Positions 25,929 through 34,316 of a DNA stretch of 64,000 nucleotides are shown piece by piece (within the stretch, counting starts at the first letter, position 1; the number at the start of each line of letters is the position of its first letter). A program made the translations under genes and the position numbers. Below the pieces are notes generated by a model. That model worked only from the letters and a program-made list of their open reading frames with translations, was not told the origin of the DNA and made no database searches. This stretch comes from Goodfellowiella coeruleoviolacea. Its GTDB lineage: Bacteria > Actinomycetota > Actinomycetes > Mycobacteriales > Pseudonocardiaceae. The stretch is taken from NCBI RefSeq assembly GCF_024171785.1, contig NZ_JAMTCK010000007.1, positions 382,272 to 446,271 on the forward strand. The letters run 5' to 3'.

Positions 25929-27137
25929 ATGAGTGTGGAGATCACCGCCGACCAACCGCTGATCGGGGATGCGGCTGGTCCGGAGGTCATGGAGGCGGTG
26001 GCCGCCGCGGAGTCGGTGCTCAGCCGGCGGTACGGCGCGGCCATCCGGTTAGCCGACCCGGAGGAACTCGACGGCACGGGTCGTTCGGTGGTGGTCCGGG
26101 TCCGGGTCGCCGCCACCCCGTTCGCCATGCCACGCACCCTGGTGGTCAAGCGGTACCCGCCGGCGGTGGGCGACCGCGACCCGTTCGCCCACGAGGCCGT
26201 CAGCCACCAGCTGTTGACCGCGCTGCCCGTGGAGGACCGGCCGGCCCCGGAGATGCTCGCCCACGACGTGGGCAAGCGACTGGTGGTGCTGGAGGACCTG
26301 GGCCGGGCGCCCCGGCTGGCCGAGAAGCTGCTGGGCGCCGACGCCAGGGCCGCCGAACGCGGCCTGCTGGCCTGGGCGCGGGCCATGGGCCGGCTGCACG
26401 CCACCACCGCCGGCCGGGAGGCCGACTTCGACGCGCTCATGCGCCGGCAGGGCGTGAAGTGCTGCCAGGACCCACTGGCCTCGGACATCGGCGCGGCCCT
26501 CGCCCGGCTGCCCGACCTGCTGGCCACCTCCCTGGGCGTGGTCACCAGCGAGGCCGCCGCCACCGCGGCCAGGCAGAGCGGCCGGCGGGTGGAGACCTCC
26601 CGGTTCCGCGCGTTCAGCTCGTCCACCTCCTGCCCGGACAACAACCTGGTCACCAGCAGGGGCGTGCGCTTCCTCGACTTCGAGGGCGGCTGCGTGCGCG
26701 ACGTCGTGTTCGACGCGGCCTGCCTGCGCGTGCCGTTCCCGTCCTGCTGGTGCGCGTTCGCCCTGCCACCCGGCATGTCCGAGGCCATGCTCGCGGCCTG
26801 GCGGGCCGAGGTCGGCTCGGTGTGGCCGGAGCTGGACGACGACGCCGTGCTGCTGCCCCGCCTGCTGGACGCCCAGCTGCTGTGGGTGTGGCTGTCCACC
26901 TGGCGCGCGCTGCCCCGCATGCTCGACCCGCTCACCGCCGGCGCCCACGACATCCAGGTGCCGCCGCGCAGTGCCGTGCTGGCCGCGCGCTGGTCGCGGC
27001 TGCGGGAGAACGCCGCGGCCCTGGGCGTGGGCGAGATCGCCGACCACGCCGACGCCGTGGTGGCCGGGCTGCGCGGCCGGTACGGGTCCGCGGCGATCGA
27101 GCTGCCGGTGTACTGGGCCTTCCGCCAGTCGAACTAG
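25929..27137 (+). CDS. Phosphotransferase-fold (APH/ChoK-like) protein with degenerate catalytic motif
   Basis: About 402 residues with a kinase-like lobe (TLVVKRYPPAVG as the nucleotide Lys strand, LVVLEDLGRAP hinge, WARAMGRLHATTAG) and a catalytic loop SCPDNNLVTSRGVRFLDFEGG in which the usual HGDxxxxN is replaced by CPDNN while the metal-binding DFE remains. So it is either an active kinase of an unknown small molecule or a pseudo-kinase. A leucine TTA codon occurs at 26049-26051 (codon 41), rare in such GC-rich genomes. ATG at 25929 directly abuts GGAGGAG; GTG at 25935 gives better ribosome spacing. It lies ten bases before the aminotransferase, likely one operon. Confidence 0.75.
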   Translation: MSVEITADQPLIGDAAGPEVMEAVAAAESVLSRRYGAAIRLADPEELDGTGRSVVVRVRVAATPFAMPRTLVVKRYPPAVGDRDPFAHEAVSHQLLTALPVEDRPAPEMLAHDVGKRLVVLEDLGRAPRLAEKLLGADARAAERGLLAWARAMGRLHATTAGREADFDALMRRQGVKCCQDPLASDIGAALARLPDLLATSLGVVTSEAAATAARQSGRRVETSRFRAFSSSTSCPDNNLVTSRGVRFLDFEGGCVRDVVFDAACLRVPFPSCWCAFALPPGMSEAMLAAWRAEVGSVWPELDDDAVLLPRLLDAQLLWVWLSTWRALPRMLDPLTAGAHDIQVPPRSAVLAARWSRLRENAAALGVGEIADHADAVVAGLRGRYGSAAIELPVYWAFRQSN

Positions 27138-27147
27138 GGTGCCGGGT

Positions 27148-28248
27148 ATGGCCATGGCTGACCGCATCCTGCTCGGACCCGGACCGTCCAACCCCTACCC
27201 GGAGGCCACCTCGGCGCTGGCCGCGCCGCTGCTCGGCCACCTGGACCCGGAGTTCCTGCGCATCCTCGACCAGACCTGCGAACGCCTGCGCCAGGTGTGG
27301 GGCACGGCCAACCGGCGCACCCTGCCGCTGTCCGGCACCGGGTCGATCGGCATGGAGGCCGCCTTCGCCAACCTGGTCCGGCCGGGCCAGCCCGTGGTGG
27401 TGGCGGTCAACGGCCTGTTCGGCGAGCGCATGTGCGACGTGGCCGCCCGCTACGGCGCCACCGTGCACCGGGTGGACCACGAGTGGGGCCAGCCCGTGGA
27501 CGTCGACCGGGTGCTCGCCGCCCACCCGGCGCCGGCCCTGGTCGGCGCGGTGCACGCGGAGACCTCCACCGGGGTGCGCAGCGACATCGCCGCGCTCGGG
27601 GCCGCGCTGCGCGCCCGCGACGAGGACACCCTGCTGCTCGCCGACTGCGTGACCTCGCTGGGCGGCATCGAGGTCGCGGTGGACGACTGGGGTGTGGACG
27701 TGGCCTACTCGGGCACGCAGAAGTGCCTGGGCGTGGCGCCGGGGCTGGCCCCGTTCACCATCTCCGAGCGGGCCTGGGCGCACCGGGTGGAGCACCCGCC
27801 CACCTGGTACCTGGACCTGGGCATGATCGGCGACTACGTGAGCGGCACCGCCTCGGGCGGCCGCACCTACCACCACACCGCGCCGGTGGCCATGATCGCC
27901 TCGCTGCACGCGGCGCTGGGCCGCGTCCTCGACGAGGGGCTGGACGCGGTGGTGCGCCGACACCACGCGGCCGGCCAGCGGCTCCAGGACGGCCTGGTCG
28001 ACCTGGGGCTGGAGCTGTTCGCCGCCGACGGGCACCGGCTGCCCGAGCTGACCACCGTGCGCGTGCCGGACGGGGTGGACTCGGCGCAGGTGCGCGGCCG
28101 GCTGCTGACCGAGTACGGCATCGAGATCGGCGCCGGCGCCGGCAAGTACGCCAGTACGGTCTGGCGGATCGGCCTGATGGGCCACAACGCCCGGCTCGAC
28201 CGCGCCGAACTGGTGCTGGCCGCGCTCCGCCAGGTCCTGCGCCGCTGA
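27148..28248 (+). CDS. Class V aminotransferase (alanine--glyoxylate / serine--pyruvate type)
   Basis: 366 residues of a PLP-dependent fold-type I enzyme. It has the start ILLGPGPSNPYPEA, AVHAETSTGVRSDI, the phosphate-binding LSGTGSIGMEA, ADCVTSLGGIEVAVDDWGVD and the PLP lysine in YSGTQKCLG. The closest family is the alanine-glyoxylate/serine-pyruvate group, which interconverts small 2-oxo acids and amino acids. ATG at 27148 and 27154 are both possible. It follows the phosphotransferase-fold gene by ten bases and is convergent with the kinase-like gene. Confidence 0.88.
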   Translation: MAMADRILLGPGPSNPYPEATSALAAPLLGHLDPEFLRILDQTCERLRQVWGTANRRTLPLSGTGSIGMEAAFANLVRPGQPVVVAVNGLFGERMCDVAARYGATVHRVDHEWGQPVDVDRVLAAHPAPALVGAVHAETSTGVRSDIAALGAALRARDEDTLLLADCVTSLGGIEVAVDDWGVDVAYSGTQKCLGVAPGLAPFTISERAWAHRVEHPPTWYLDLGMIGDYVSGTASGGRTYHHTAPVAMIASLHAALGRVLDEGLDAVVRRHHAAGQRLQDGLVDLGLELFAADGHRLPELTTVRVPDGVDSAQVRGRLLTEYGIEIGAGAGKYASTVWRIGLMGHNARLDRAELVLAALRQVLRR

Positions 28249-28315
28249 CCGCCCGCGCTGCCCGCCAGCGCTGCCCGACGGCCTGCGCCCGCTGAGCCAG
28301 CGCGGTGGCCGGCGC

Positions 28316-28996
28316 CTACCTGGCCGCCGCGCCCACCGCGCCCACCGGGGCCAGCGCGGCCAGGTCGAGGCGGGCCCTGGCCGGGTCGGCCCGGCGCATG
28401 CCGTTGGCCAGCCCCCGGCGCACCACGGCCGGCTGGTTGCGCCACAGCCGCAGGCCCCGGCGGACGAGCACCGGCACCGGCTTGCGCGCCTCGGCCAGGT
28501 CCCTGGTCAGCCGGCGCAGGAAGGTGACGGGCGCGGCCGAGCAGAGCAGGATCGCGTCGGCGAGGACACCGGCCCGCGCGCAGTCGGCCACCAGCAGGTC
28601 GGCGAACAGCCCTTCGGCCACGAACACCGGGGCACCGTCCAGTCGCACGGTCCTGCTGCCCACCCGGCGGTCCTCGCCGAGCGCGTACACCGGCGCCTCC
28701 ACCGTCCCGGTGCTGGCCAGGGTCAGCACCGCGGCCAGGGCGTCCTCGGCGTGCCAGGACTCGGGCCGGTCCCAGTCCACCCGGCCGGCCGGGTCAACGG
28801 GCAGCAGCGGATCGCCGGCCTCGCGGTAGAAGTCGTCCAGGCGCAGCACCGGCCAGCCCAGCTGGCGGGCCAGGGTCGACTTGCCACCACCGGACGGGCC
28901 GGCGAGCAGCACGACCCGGGCCTGGACGGCGTCGGAACGGGGGATCTCGGGGAGCGAACCGGCGATGGGAGAGGGCACGGGACACAAGTTTCGCAT
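28316..28996 (-). CDS. Uridine kinase-like P-loop NTPase
   Basis: 226 residues. P-loop GPSGGGKS (33-40) near the N-terminus, RLDDFYREAGDPLLPVD as the substrate-binding/LID-like region, DWDRPESWHAEDALAAVL and FVAEGLFADLL. This pattern is that of the uridine kinase-like family found in actinomycetes beside rarA; nucleoside phosphorylation is the likely activity but the nucleoside is unproven. ATG at 28996 gives MRNLCPVPSP; a GTG at about 28981 is an alternative, and neither has a strong Shine-Dalgarno. It is divergent from rarA, 41 bp apart. Confidence 0.8.
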   Translation of the reverse strand: MRNLCPVPSPIAGSLPEIPRSDAVQARVVLLAGPSGGGKSTLARQLGWPVLRLDDFYREAGDPLLPVDPAGRVDWDRPESWHAEDALAAVLTLASTGTVEAPVYALGEDRRVGSRTVRLDGAPVFVAEGLFADLLVADCARAGVLADAILLCSAAPVTFLRRLTRDLAEARKPVPVLVRRGLRLWRNQPAVVRRGLANGMRRADPARARLDLAALAPVGAVGAAAR

Positions 28997-29037
28997 GAGG
29001 TGTTGGGGTGTCAGTGGTGGCGGGTAGCGTCGGACGG

Positions 29038-30456
29038 GTGGATGCCCCACTGGAGGACGACCCGCTGGAGGACACCCTGTTCGATGACGGGCTGTTCGAC
29101 ACGGCACCGGCGCGTGACGACCACCCGGCCCCGACCCGGCCGGCCGCCGGGATGAGCCGGCCTGGCCTGAACCGGCCGCTGGCGGTGCGGATGCGCCCGC
29201 GGTCGCTGGACGAGGTGGTCGGGCAGCAGCACCTGCTCGGACCGGGCGCGCCGCTGCGCCGACTGGTCGAGGGCGCCGCGCCCGCGTCCGTGCTGCTCTA
29301 CGGCCCGCCGGGCACCGGCAAGACCACCCTGGCCACCCTGGTGTCCCAGGCCACCGGGCGGCGGTTCGTGGCGCTGTCCGCGCTGTCGGCCGGGGTCAAG
29401 GAGGTGCGCGGGGTCATCGAGGAGGCCCGCCGCCGGCTGGTCCGCGGCGGCGAGGCCACCGTGCTGTTCATCGACGAGGTGCACCGGTTCTCCCGGACCC
29501 AGCAGGACGCCCTGCTGGGCGCGGTCGAGGACCGGATCGTGCTGCTGGTCGCGGCCACCACGGAGAACCCGTTCTTCTCCGTGGTCTCCCCGCTGCTGTC
29601 CCGGTCGCTGGTGCTGCAGCTGCGCTCGCTGGACGACGCGGACGTGCGCGCGCTGATCCGCAGGGCCGTGGCCGACGAGCGCGGCCTGGACGGCACGGTC
29701 ACGCTGACCGACGAGGCCGAGGACCACCTGGTCCGGCTGGCCGGTGGCGACGCCAGGCGCGCGTTGACCGCGCTGGAGGCGGCGGCCGAGTCGGCCACCG
29801 ACACCGGTTCCGGCGTGGTCGACCTGGCCACGGTGGAGCGGACGGTGGACCGGGCCGCGGTCCGCTACGACCGCGCCGGCGACCAGCACTACGACGTGAC
29901 CAGCGCGTTCATCAAGTCGATCCGGGGATCGGACGTGGACGCCGCACTGCACTACCTGGCCAGGATGATCGAGGCGGGGGAGGACCCGAGGTTCATCGCC
30001 CGCCGGCTGGTGGTGCACGCCAGCGAGGACGTGGGCATGGCCGACCCGACCGCGCTGCAGACCGCGGTGGCCGCCTACCACGCGGTGCAGTTCATCGGCA
30101 TGCCCGAGGGCAGGCTGGCGCTGGCCCAGGCCACCGTGCACCTGGCCACCGCGCCCAAGTCCAACGCGGTGGTCATGGCCATTGACGCGGCACTGGCGGA
30201 CGTGCGCGGCGGCGCCGCCGGCACGGTGCCGGCCCACCTGCGCGACGGGCACTACGCGGGGGCGAGTCGGCTGGGCAACGCGCGCGGCTACCGCTACCCG
30301 CACGACGTGCCCGAAGGGGTGCTCGCCCAGCAGTACCCGCCGAACGAGCTGGTCGGCCGCGACTACTACCAGCCGACCCAGCGCGGCGCGGAACGGGTGC
30401 TGGCCGACCGGGTGCCCCGGCTGCGCCGGGTCGTGCGCGGGCAGGATCAGGCGTAG
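29038..30456 (+). CDS. rarA: Replication-associated recombination protein A (RarA/MgsA), AAA ATPase
   Basis: 472 residues. Walker A GPPGTGKT (89-96), Walker [11 protein letters not shown] (142-151), sensor 1 [10 protein letters not shown], arginine finger near [10 protein letters not shown], then the RarA C-terminal oligomerisation domain ([44 protein letters not shown]). RarA tetramers act at stalled forks and single-stranded DNA ends. An acidic 45-residue N-terminal extension is present. GTG at 29038 was preferred over GTG 29008 because it opens VDAPLEDD..., but the ribosome site is poor for both. Corresponds to Rv2559c. Confidence 0.93.
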   Translation: MDAPLEDDPLEDTLFDDGLFDTAPARDDHPAPTRPAAGMSRPGLNRPLAVRMRPRSLDEVVGQQHLLGPGAPLRRLVEGAAPASVLLYGPPGTGKTTLATLVSQATGRRFVALSALSAGVKEVRGVIEEARRRLVRGGEATVLFIDEVHRFSRTQQDALLGAVEDRIVLLVAATTENPFFSVVSPLLSRSLVLQLRSLDDADVRALIRRAVADERGLDGTVTLTDEAEDHLVRLAGGDARRALTALEAAAESATDTGSGVVDLATVERTVDRAAVRYDRAGDQHYDVTSAFIKSIRGSDVDAALHYLARMIEAGEDPRFIARRLVVHASEDVGMADPTALQTAVAAYHAVQFIGMPEGRLALAQATVHLATAPKSNAVVMAIDAALADVRGGAAGTVPAHLRDGHYAGASRLGNARGYRYPHDVPEGVLAQQYPPNELVGRDYYQPTQRGAERVLADRVPRLRRVVRGQDQA

Positions 30457-30595
30457 CGGGCGTCACGCCGGCTCGGCCGGTTGGTCGAGCCGGTGGCTGC
30501 CGGGGCGCACCCGGGGCAGCTGGCGTTCGGCCCAAACCCGGCTGACCGCCCTCGGCACCGTTTCCCGGACGCGCCGGACTGACTACCCTCCGGAT

Positions 30596-30609
30596 TGGGA
30601 GCGCTCCCA
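30596..30609. promoter_or_regulatory. CebR operator (TGGGAGCGCTCCCA)
   Basis: Exact 14-bp palindrome matching the published CebR box of streptomycetes, extended by one more pair to TTGGGA...TCCCAA (30595-30610). It lies 36 bp before the start of the Cip1-like gene, downstream of a TACCCT -10-like hexamer (30584-30589), so a bound LacI-family repressor would block transcription and cellobiose-type sugars would relieve it. Confidence 0.88.
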
Positions 30610-30644
30610 AAGAGGGGCGCGCTTCGTCCGTGAGGAGATCAACG

Positions 30645-31484
30645 ATGATGCCTCAGCGAGGAACAGCGGGCCCGCGCACGGCGCTCGCCCGAGGACTCGC
30701 CGTCGTCGCGGCCGCACTCGCCGGGTTCGGCCTGGTCACGGCGGGCACCGGTGCCGCGCAGCCCGGAGCGGCCAGCGCGCCGGGCACCGCGGCCGCGGTG
30801 GCGGCCTGCGGCTCCGACGGCTTCTGCGACGGGTTCGAGGACCAGACCGGCAGCGCGCCCGGTGGCCGCTGGCAGGTCAGCTACCCGAACTGCCAGGGCA
30901 GCGGCACCGCGGTGGTGGACACGAGCACGGCACACGCCGGCAGCAGGTCGATCCGGATCACCGGCACGGCCGGCTACTGCAACCACGTGTTCGTGGGCAC
31001 CGCGCTGAGCACGGCCAGCAAGGTCCACTACGGACGCTTCTACGTCCGGCACAGCACGCCGCTGCCCAGCGCCCACGTCACCTTCCTGGCCATGCGCGAC
31101 ACCAGCAACAGCAGGGACCTGCGGATGGGCGGCCAGAACCAGGCGCTGCAGTGGAACCGCGAGTCCGACGACGCCACCCTGCCCGAGCAGAGCCCGAACG
31201 GCGTCGCGTTGAGCCGGCCGCTGCCGGTGAACACCTGGACGTGCGTGGAGTTCGTGGTCGACGGCAACCAGGGCCAGTTGCGCACCTGGGTCAACGGCGC
31301 GGAGGTGGCCGGGCTGGTCGTCGACGGCGTGCCCACCCAGGACGTGGACGGGCAGTGGCTGCGCGGCGCGACCTGGCGGCCGGCCCTGACCGATTTCCGG
31401 CTGGGCTGGGAGAGCTACGGCAACGGCGACGACACCCTGTGGTTCGACGACGTGGCCGTGTCCTCGACCCGGATCGGCTGCTGA
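30645..31484 (+). CDS. Secreted Cip1-like polysaccharide-active protein
   Basis: 279 residues with a Sec-type signal peptide (basic RGTAGPRTALARG, hydrophobic core VVAAALAGFGLVTAG, cleavage near the Ala/Gly-rich stretch by residue 45) and one beta-jelly-roll domain with DGFCDGFEDQTGSAPGG, RWQVSYPNCQGSG, GYCNHVFVGT and NTWTCVEFVVDG. I recognise this pattern as the Cip1 family first known from Trichoderma reesei and found in streptomycetes, which acts on plant polysaccharide (glucuronan lyase activity has been reported for a family member, from memory). Four or more Cys suggest disulfides. ATG at 30645 follows GAGGAG by seven bases. A perfect CebR box just upstream ties it to cellulose degradation. 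Confidence 0.78.
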   Translation: MMPQRGTAGPRTALARGLAVVAAALAGFGLVTAGTGAAQPGAASAPGTAAAVAACGSDGFCDGFEDQTGSAPGGRWQVSYPNCQGSGTAVVDTSTAHAGSRSIRITGTAGYCNHVFVGTALSTASKVHYGRFYVRHSTPLPSAHVTFLAMRDTSNSRDLRMGGQNQALQWNRESDDATLPEQSPNGVALSRPLPVNTWTCVEFVVDGNQGQLRTWVNGAEVAGLVVDGVPTQDVDGQWLRGATWRPALTDFRLGWESYGNGDDTLWFDDVAVSSTRIGC

Positions 31485-31646
31485 CCGGGCGCCGGCCGGG
31501 CACCGCGTCACGGTGATCTTGGGTCGCCCAACCGGATGAACACCCACGCCCATGTGGTGATCCCGCCTGACGGAACCAGGGCCGACGTGGCAGAAACACG
31601 GCCTGATCCGCCCAGGCGGGGCGGAGTGCGCAGAAGGGATGCCGTG

Positions 31647-31760
31647 ATGGGTGTCGTCGGAGACTTCATCGTTGTCAAGCCGCCGGAGGAGCCAGACCTG
31701 AGCGCGGTCGAGCGGCAGCGACTGGCCGAGGTCGACCACGACGACGCGGCGGAGAACTGA
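31647..31760 (+). CDS. 37-residue acidic peptide, candidate RiPP precursor
   Basis: ATG at 31647 (GTG 31644 also possible) with GAAGGGA seven bases upstream. Product: a hydrophobic N-terminus MGVVGDFIVV, then KPPEEP, then an acidic amphipathic segment DLSAVERQRLAEV and an Asp/Glu-rich end. It has no Cys and only one Ser. The next gene, 101 bp away on the same strand, is a lone YcaO. The layout, small hydrophobic core first then a charged helix, resembles bottromycin precursors, in which the core is N-terminal and the recognition segment is a C-terminal follower (for that peptide ...LSALEMEELESW.., from memory). An in-frame ATG at 31536 would give a 74-residue form but lacks a ribosome site. 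Confidence 0.6.
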   Translation: MGVVGDFIVVKPPEEPDLSAVERQRLAEVDHDDAAEN

Positions 31761-31861
31761 ACCCCGCGTCAGGTCACCCCGAACACCGCCCACGTGCCGG
31801 CGGGACGCGACCGGACCGCGCCCGCCGGCACCGGCCTACCAGCCGGGAGGAAGCCCCGACC

Positions 31862-33286
31862 GTGAGTAGCGAACTGCTGCACGCCACCGTCGCCCCGATG
31901 CGCGGCACGCTCGACGCCGCGCTCCCCACCACCTTCGGGGCCACCACCCTCGGGACCGGCGCTCTCGGCACCGGCGCCCTCGGACCAGGCGCGCTGGGGC
32001 CCGGCGCGCTCGGTGCCGCCGAGCGGGCGGTCCCCCTGGCCGAGGCGCACGCCCTGGGCCTGGCCGCCATGGGCCACCTCGGGCTGCGCCCGCTGCTGCG
32101 CGACCTGGGCCGGGACGGCGAGCTGACCGCGTGGACCTGCACGCTGCGCGGACCGGACGGGGTGGTGGCGCCGCAGGCCAGGGGCGCCGGCAAGGGGCAC
32201 CGGGCCGAGGCCAGGGTCGGCGCCATGTTCGAGGCGCTGGAGCACTTCCTGTCCGGCCCGGCCCGGTTCGACCACGACCAGGTCGAGCTGTGCCCGGCCA
32301 GCTGGCTGGCCAGGGGAGAGCTGGCGGCCGAGGCGAGCGCGGTGCTGCTCGCCGAGGGCGGCGAGCAGCCGCTGGCCTGCGCCAGCTACGCCGGACTGCT
32401 CGACGGCAGGGAACTGCTGGCCCCGCTGTACCTCTCGCAGCCGTGGTACACCGCGCCGGCCAGCCACCAGCTGCGCGCGCGCTGCGGCGACCACTACGAC
32501 TACCGGCAGCTGGCCCGCTACTCGGTCAACAGCGGCAGCGCCATCGGCGTCACCGAGGCCGAGGCGGTGGTGCACGCGCTCAACGAGACCATCGAACGCG
32601 ACGCCTTCTCCCTGCTGCTGGTCCGCGCCTTCCTCACCGCCGGCCAGCGGCTGACCGTGATCGACCCGGGCAGCCTGCCGGCGGGGCTGGCCGCCGAACT
32701 CGACCAGGTGCGCCGCCGCGTCGGCACCGAGGTGCACCTGCTCGACATCACCACCGAGCTGGGCGTGCCCACCGTCCTGGCGTACGTGCCGCCCACGGCC
32801 GAGCGCCCGCACCTGCGCGGCGCCGGCACCTCGCTGAGCGCGCACCACGCCATGCACCGCGCCATCAGCGAGCTGCTGCAGTACGCGCTGGGCTGCGCCA
32901 CGCTGCCGCGCCAGGCCGACCCGTTCGCGCACCTGGCCCCGCTGCGCTGGCACGCCGGCCTGCACGCCTGCGGCCGGTTCGACCTCACCGCCCACCTGGC
33001 CAGGGCGCGCCGGGTCGCGTTCGTCGAGCGGTTCGCCCCCGAACACCCGCAGGGGCACCTGGACCGGCTCGTGTCGATCCTGACCGGGCACGGGTTCATG
33101 CCCTACCTGCGCCGGCTGGCCACGCTGCCCGGCGGGATCACCGCCGTGCACGTGCTGGTGCCCGGGCTGGAGCGGTTCATGGTGATCGCCGACGGGGTGC
33201 TGGTGCTGCCCGGTCCCCGGGCCCTGCGGGCGCGCACCGAGTGGCGGCGGCGCACCGTCGGCCGGCCCGAGTCGGTGCCGCGCTGA
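31862..33286 (+). CDS. Standalone YcaO-domain protein
   Basis: 474 residues. YcaO enzymes use ATP to activate backbone amides, forming azolines, amidines or thioamides in peptides. Visible YcaO features: KGHRAEARVGAMFEALEHF (ATP-site Glu/Arg helix), SVNSGSAIGVTEAEAVVHAL, NETIERDAFSLLLV and SLSAHHAMHRAISELLQ. There is no partner E1-like or TfuA gene nearby and no PxPxP C-terminus (ends RRRTVGRPESVPR), unlike azoline-forming members. Residues 31-50 contain four pentapeptide repeats. GTG at 31862 follows GGGAGGA by about ten bases. The small peptide gene upstream is the probable substrate; that is inference. Confidence 0.82.
   Translation: MSSELLHATVAPMRGTLDAALPTTFGATTLGTGALGTGALGPGALGPGALGAAERAVPLAEAHALGLAAMGHLGLRPLLRDLGRDGELTAWTCTLRGPDGVVAPQARGAGKGHRAEARVGAMFEALEHFLSGPARFDHDQVELCPASWLARGELAAEASAVLLAEGGEQPLACASYAGLLDGRELLAPLYLSQPWYTAPASHQLRARCGDHYDYRQLARYSVNSGSAIGVTEAEAVVHALNETIERDAFSLLLVRAFLTAGQRLTVIDPGSLPAGLAAELDQVRRRVGTEVHLLDITTELGVPTVLAYVPPTAERPHLRGAGTSLSAHHAMHRAISELLQYALGCATLPRQADPFAHLAPLRWHAGLHACGRFDLTAHLARARRVAFVERFAPEHPQGHLDRLVSILTGHGFMPYLRRLATLPGGITAVHVLVPGLERFMVIADGVLVLPGPRALRARTEWRRRTVGRPESVPR
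31952..32011 (+). repeat. Pentapeptide (15-bp) repeats in the YcaO N-terminus
   Basis: Four successive units encode GTGAL-GTGAL-GPGAL-GPGAL (residues 31-50), preceded by TTL and followed by GAAERA. The third bases vary, so the repeat is kept at protein as well as DNA level. Confidence 0.8.
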
Positions 33287-33422
33287 GCGTGCCCGGACCG
33301 CGCCACGCCGGCTCGTCGCTACCGTGGGTAACCGGAATCCGGCGCGCTCTGGTCCGACTGGGCGCGGTAGCCTGACCTCCAATCACAAGACGGCGAATTC
33401 GCCAATCACGCAAGGAGGGCCT

Positions 33423-33824
33423 GTGTCGCCAGGGCAGATCGCCGCGCTGATCGCAGCAGGCGCGTTCGTGCTGCTGGTGCTGTTGCTAGCGATCCCGTTG
33501 CTCAAGCTCGGACGGACGCTGGACGAGGCCACCATTGCGATCCGCAAGGCGCACGAGAACAGCGACCCGCTGTTCGACCAGGCCAACTCCACGTTGACCC
33601 ACGTGAACACCCAGTTGGAGCGGGTCGACGGGATCACGGCCAACGCGCGCGCGGTGACCGGCAACGTCTCCGCGCTCACCTCGCTGTTCACCGCCACCCT
33701 GGGTGGTCCGCTGGTGAAGGCGGCGGCGCTGTCCTACGGGGTCAGCAAGGCCGTCCGCCGGCGCCGCAGGGCCGCGGCGGAGAAGGCGGAGCGGACTTCC
33801 CGGCGTCGGGGAGGCCGACGGTGA
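33423..33824 (+). CDS. DUF948 domain membrane protein
   Basis: 133 residues: one N-terminal span (about 6-26, IAALIAAGAFVLLVLLLAIP), then a long helical stretch with heptad-like spacing (LGRTLDEATIAIRKAHENSDP, LTHVNTQLERVDGITANAR) and a basic end. GTG at 33423 is fixed by AAGGAGG at 33411-33417. It is the usual partner of the next small gene in front of alaS in actinomycetes. Function is not established; coiled-coil membrane adaptor is a reasonable guess. Confidence 0.85.
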   Translation: MSPGQIAALIAAGAFVLLVLLLAIPLLKLGRTLDEATIAIRKAHENSDPLFDQANSTLTHVNTQLERVDGITANARAVTGNVSALTSLFTATLGGPLVKAAALSYGVSKAVRRRRRAAAEKAERTSRRRGGRR

Positions 33825-34189
33825 GCCGGCTGTTCTGGTTGGGCGTCGGGGTGGCCGCCGGTGTGGCCATCACCCGCAAGGTGAGCGGGGTGGCCAGGCA
33901 GGCCACCCCGGCCGGGGTCGCCGCCAACGTCAGCGACGCCCTGCGCGAGCTGGCCGAGGCGGTGGGCGCGTTCGGCGCTGACGTGCGGGTCGGAATGGCT
34001 GAGCGGGAGCGGGAGTTGTACCAGGTCGTGGAGCACCAGACGGGAATCGCCCCGGGTGCTCGGCCGGCGCTCGACCAGGGCGCCGACCGGTGGGGCTACG
34101 GGGCGGACAGCCAGACCCCGGCCCGCCTGCCGAGGAACGCGGCAGCCGGGCGGGGCGCCCGCGCGCGAGCTCGCCGGGCGGACGGCTGA
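33821..34189 (+). CDS. DUF6167-like small membrane protein
   Basis: 122 residues with one short N-terminal hydrophobic segment (LFWLGVGVAAGVAITRKVSG), a helical middle with LRELAEAVGAFGADVRVGMAERERELYQ, and a basic disordered tail. The GTG start overlaps the DUF948 stop in a GTGA, so the two are translationally coupled. Position directly before alaS is conserved in actinomycetes. No function known. Confidence 0.75.
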   Translation: MSRLFWLGVGVAAGVAITRKVSGVARQATPAGVAANVSDALRELAEAVGAFGADVRVGMAERERELYQVVEHQTGIAPGARPALDQGADRWGYGADSQTPARLPRNAAAGRGARARARRADG

Positions 34190-34316
34190 CCCGCGCGAGG
34201 ACTTCCGCGAGGACTTCTCGGCACCGCCGCCCGCCGCCCAGACCCCCACACCGACCCCGGTGCCGGCGCGCCGCTGACCTCGGCGCGCCGAGCCCGCTCT
34301 CCACGAGGGACCAACC

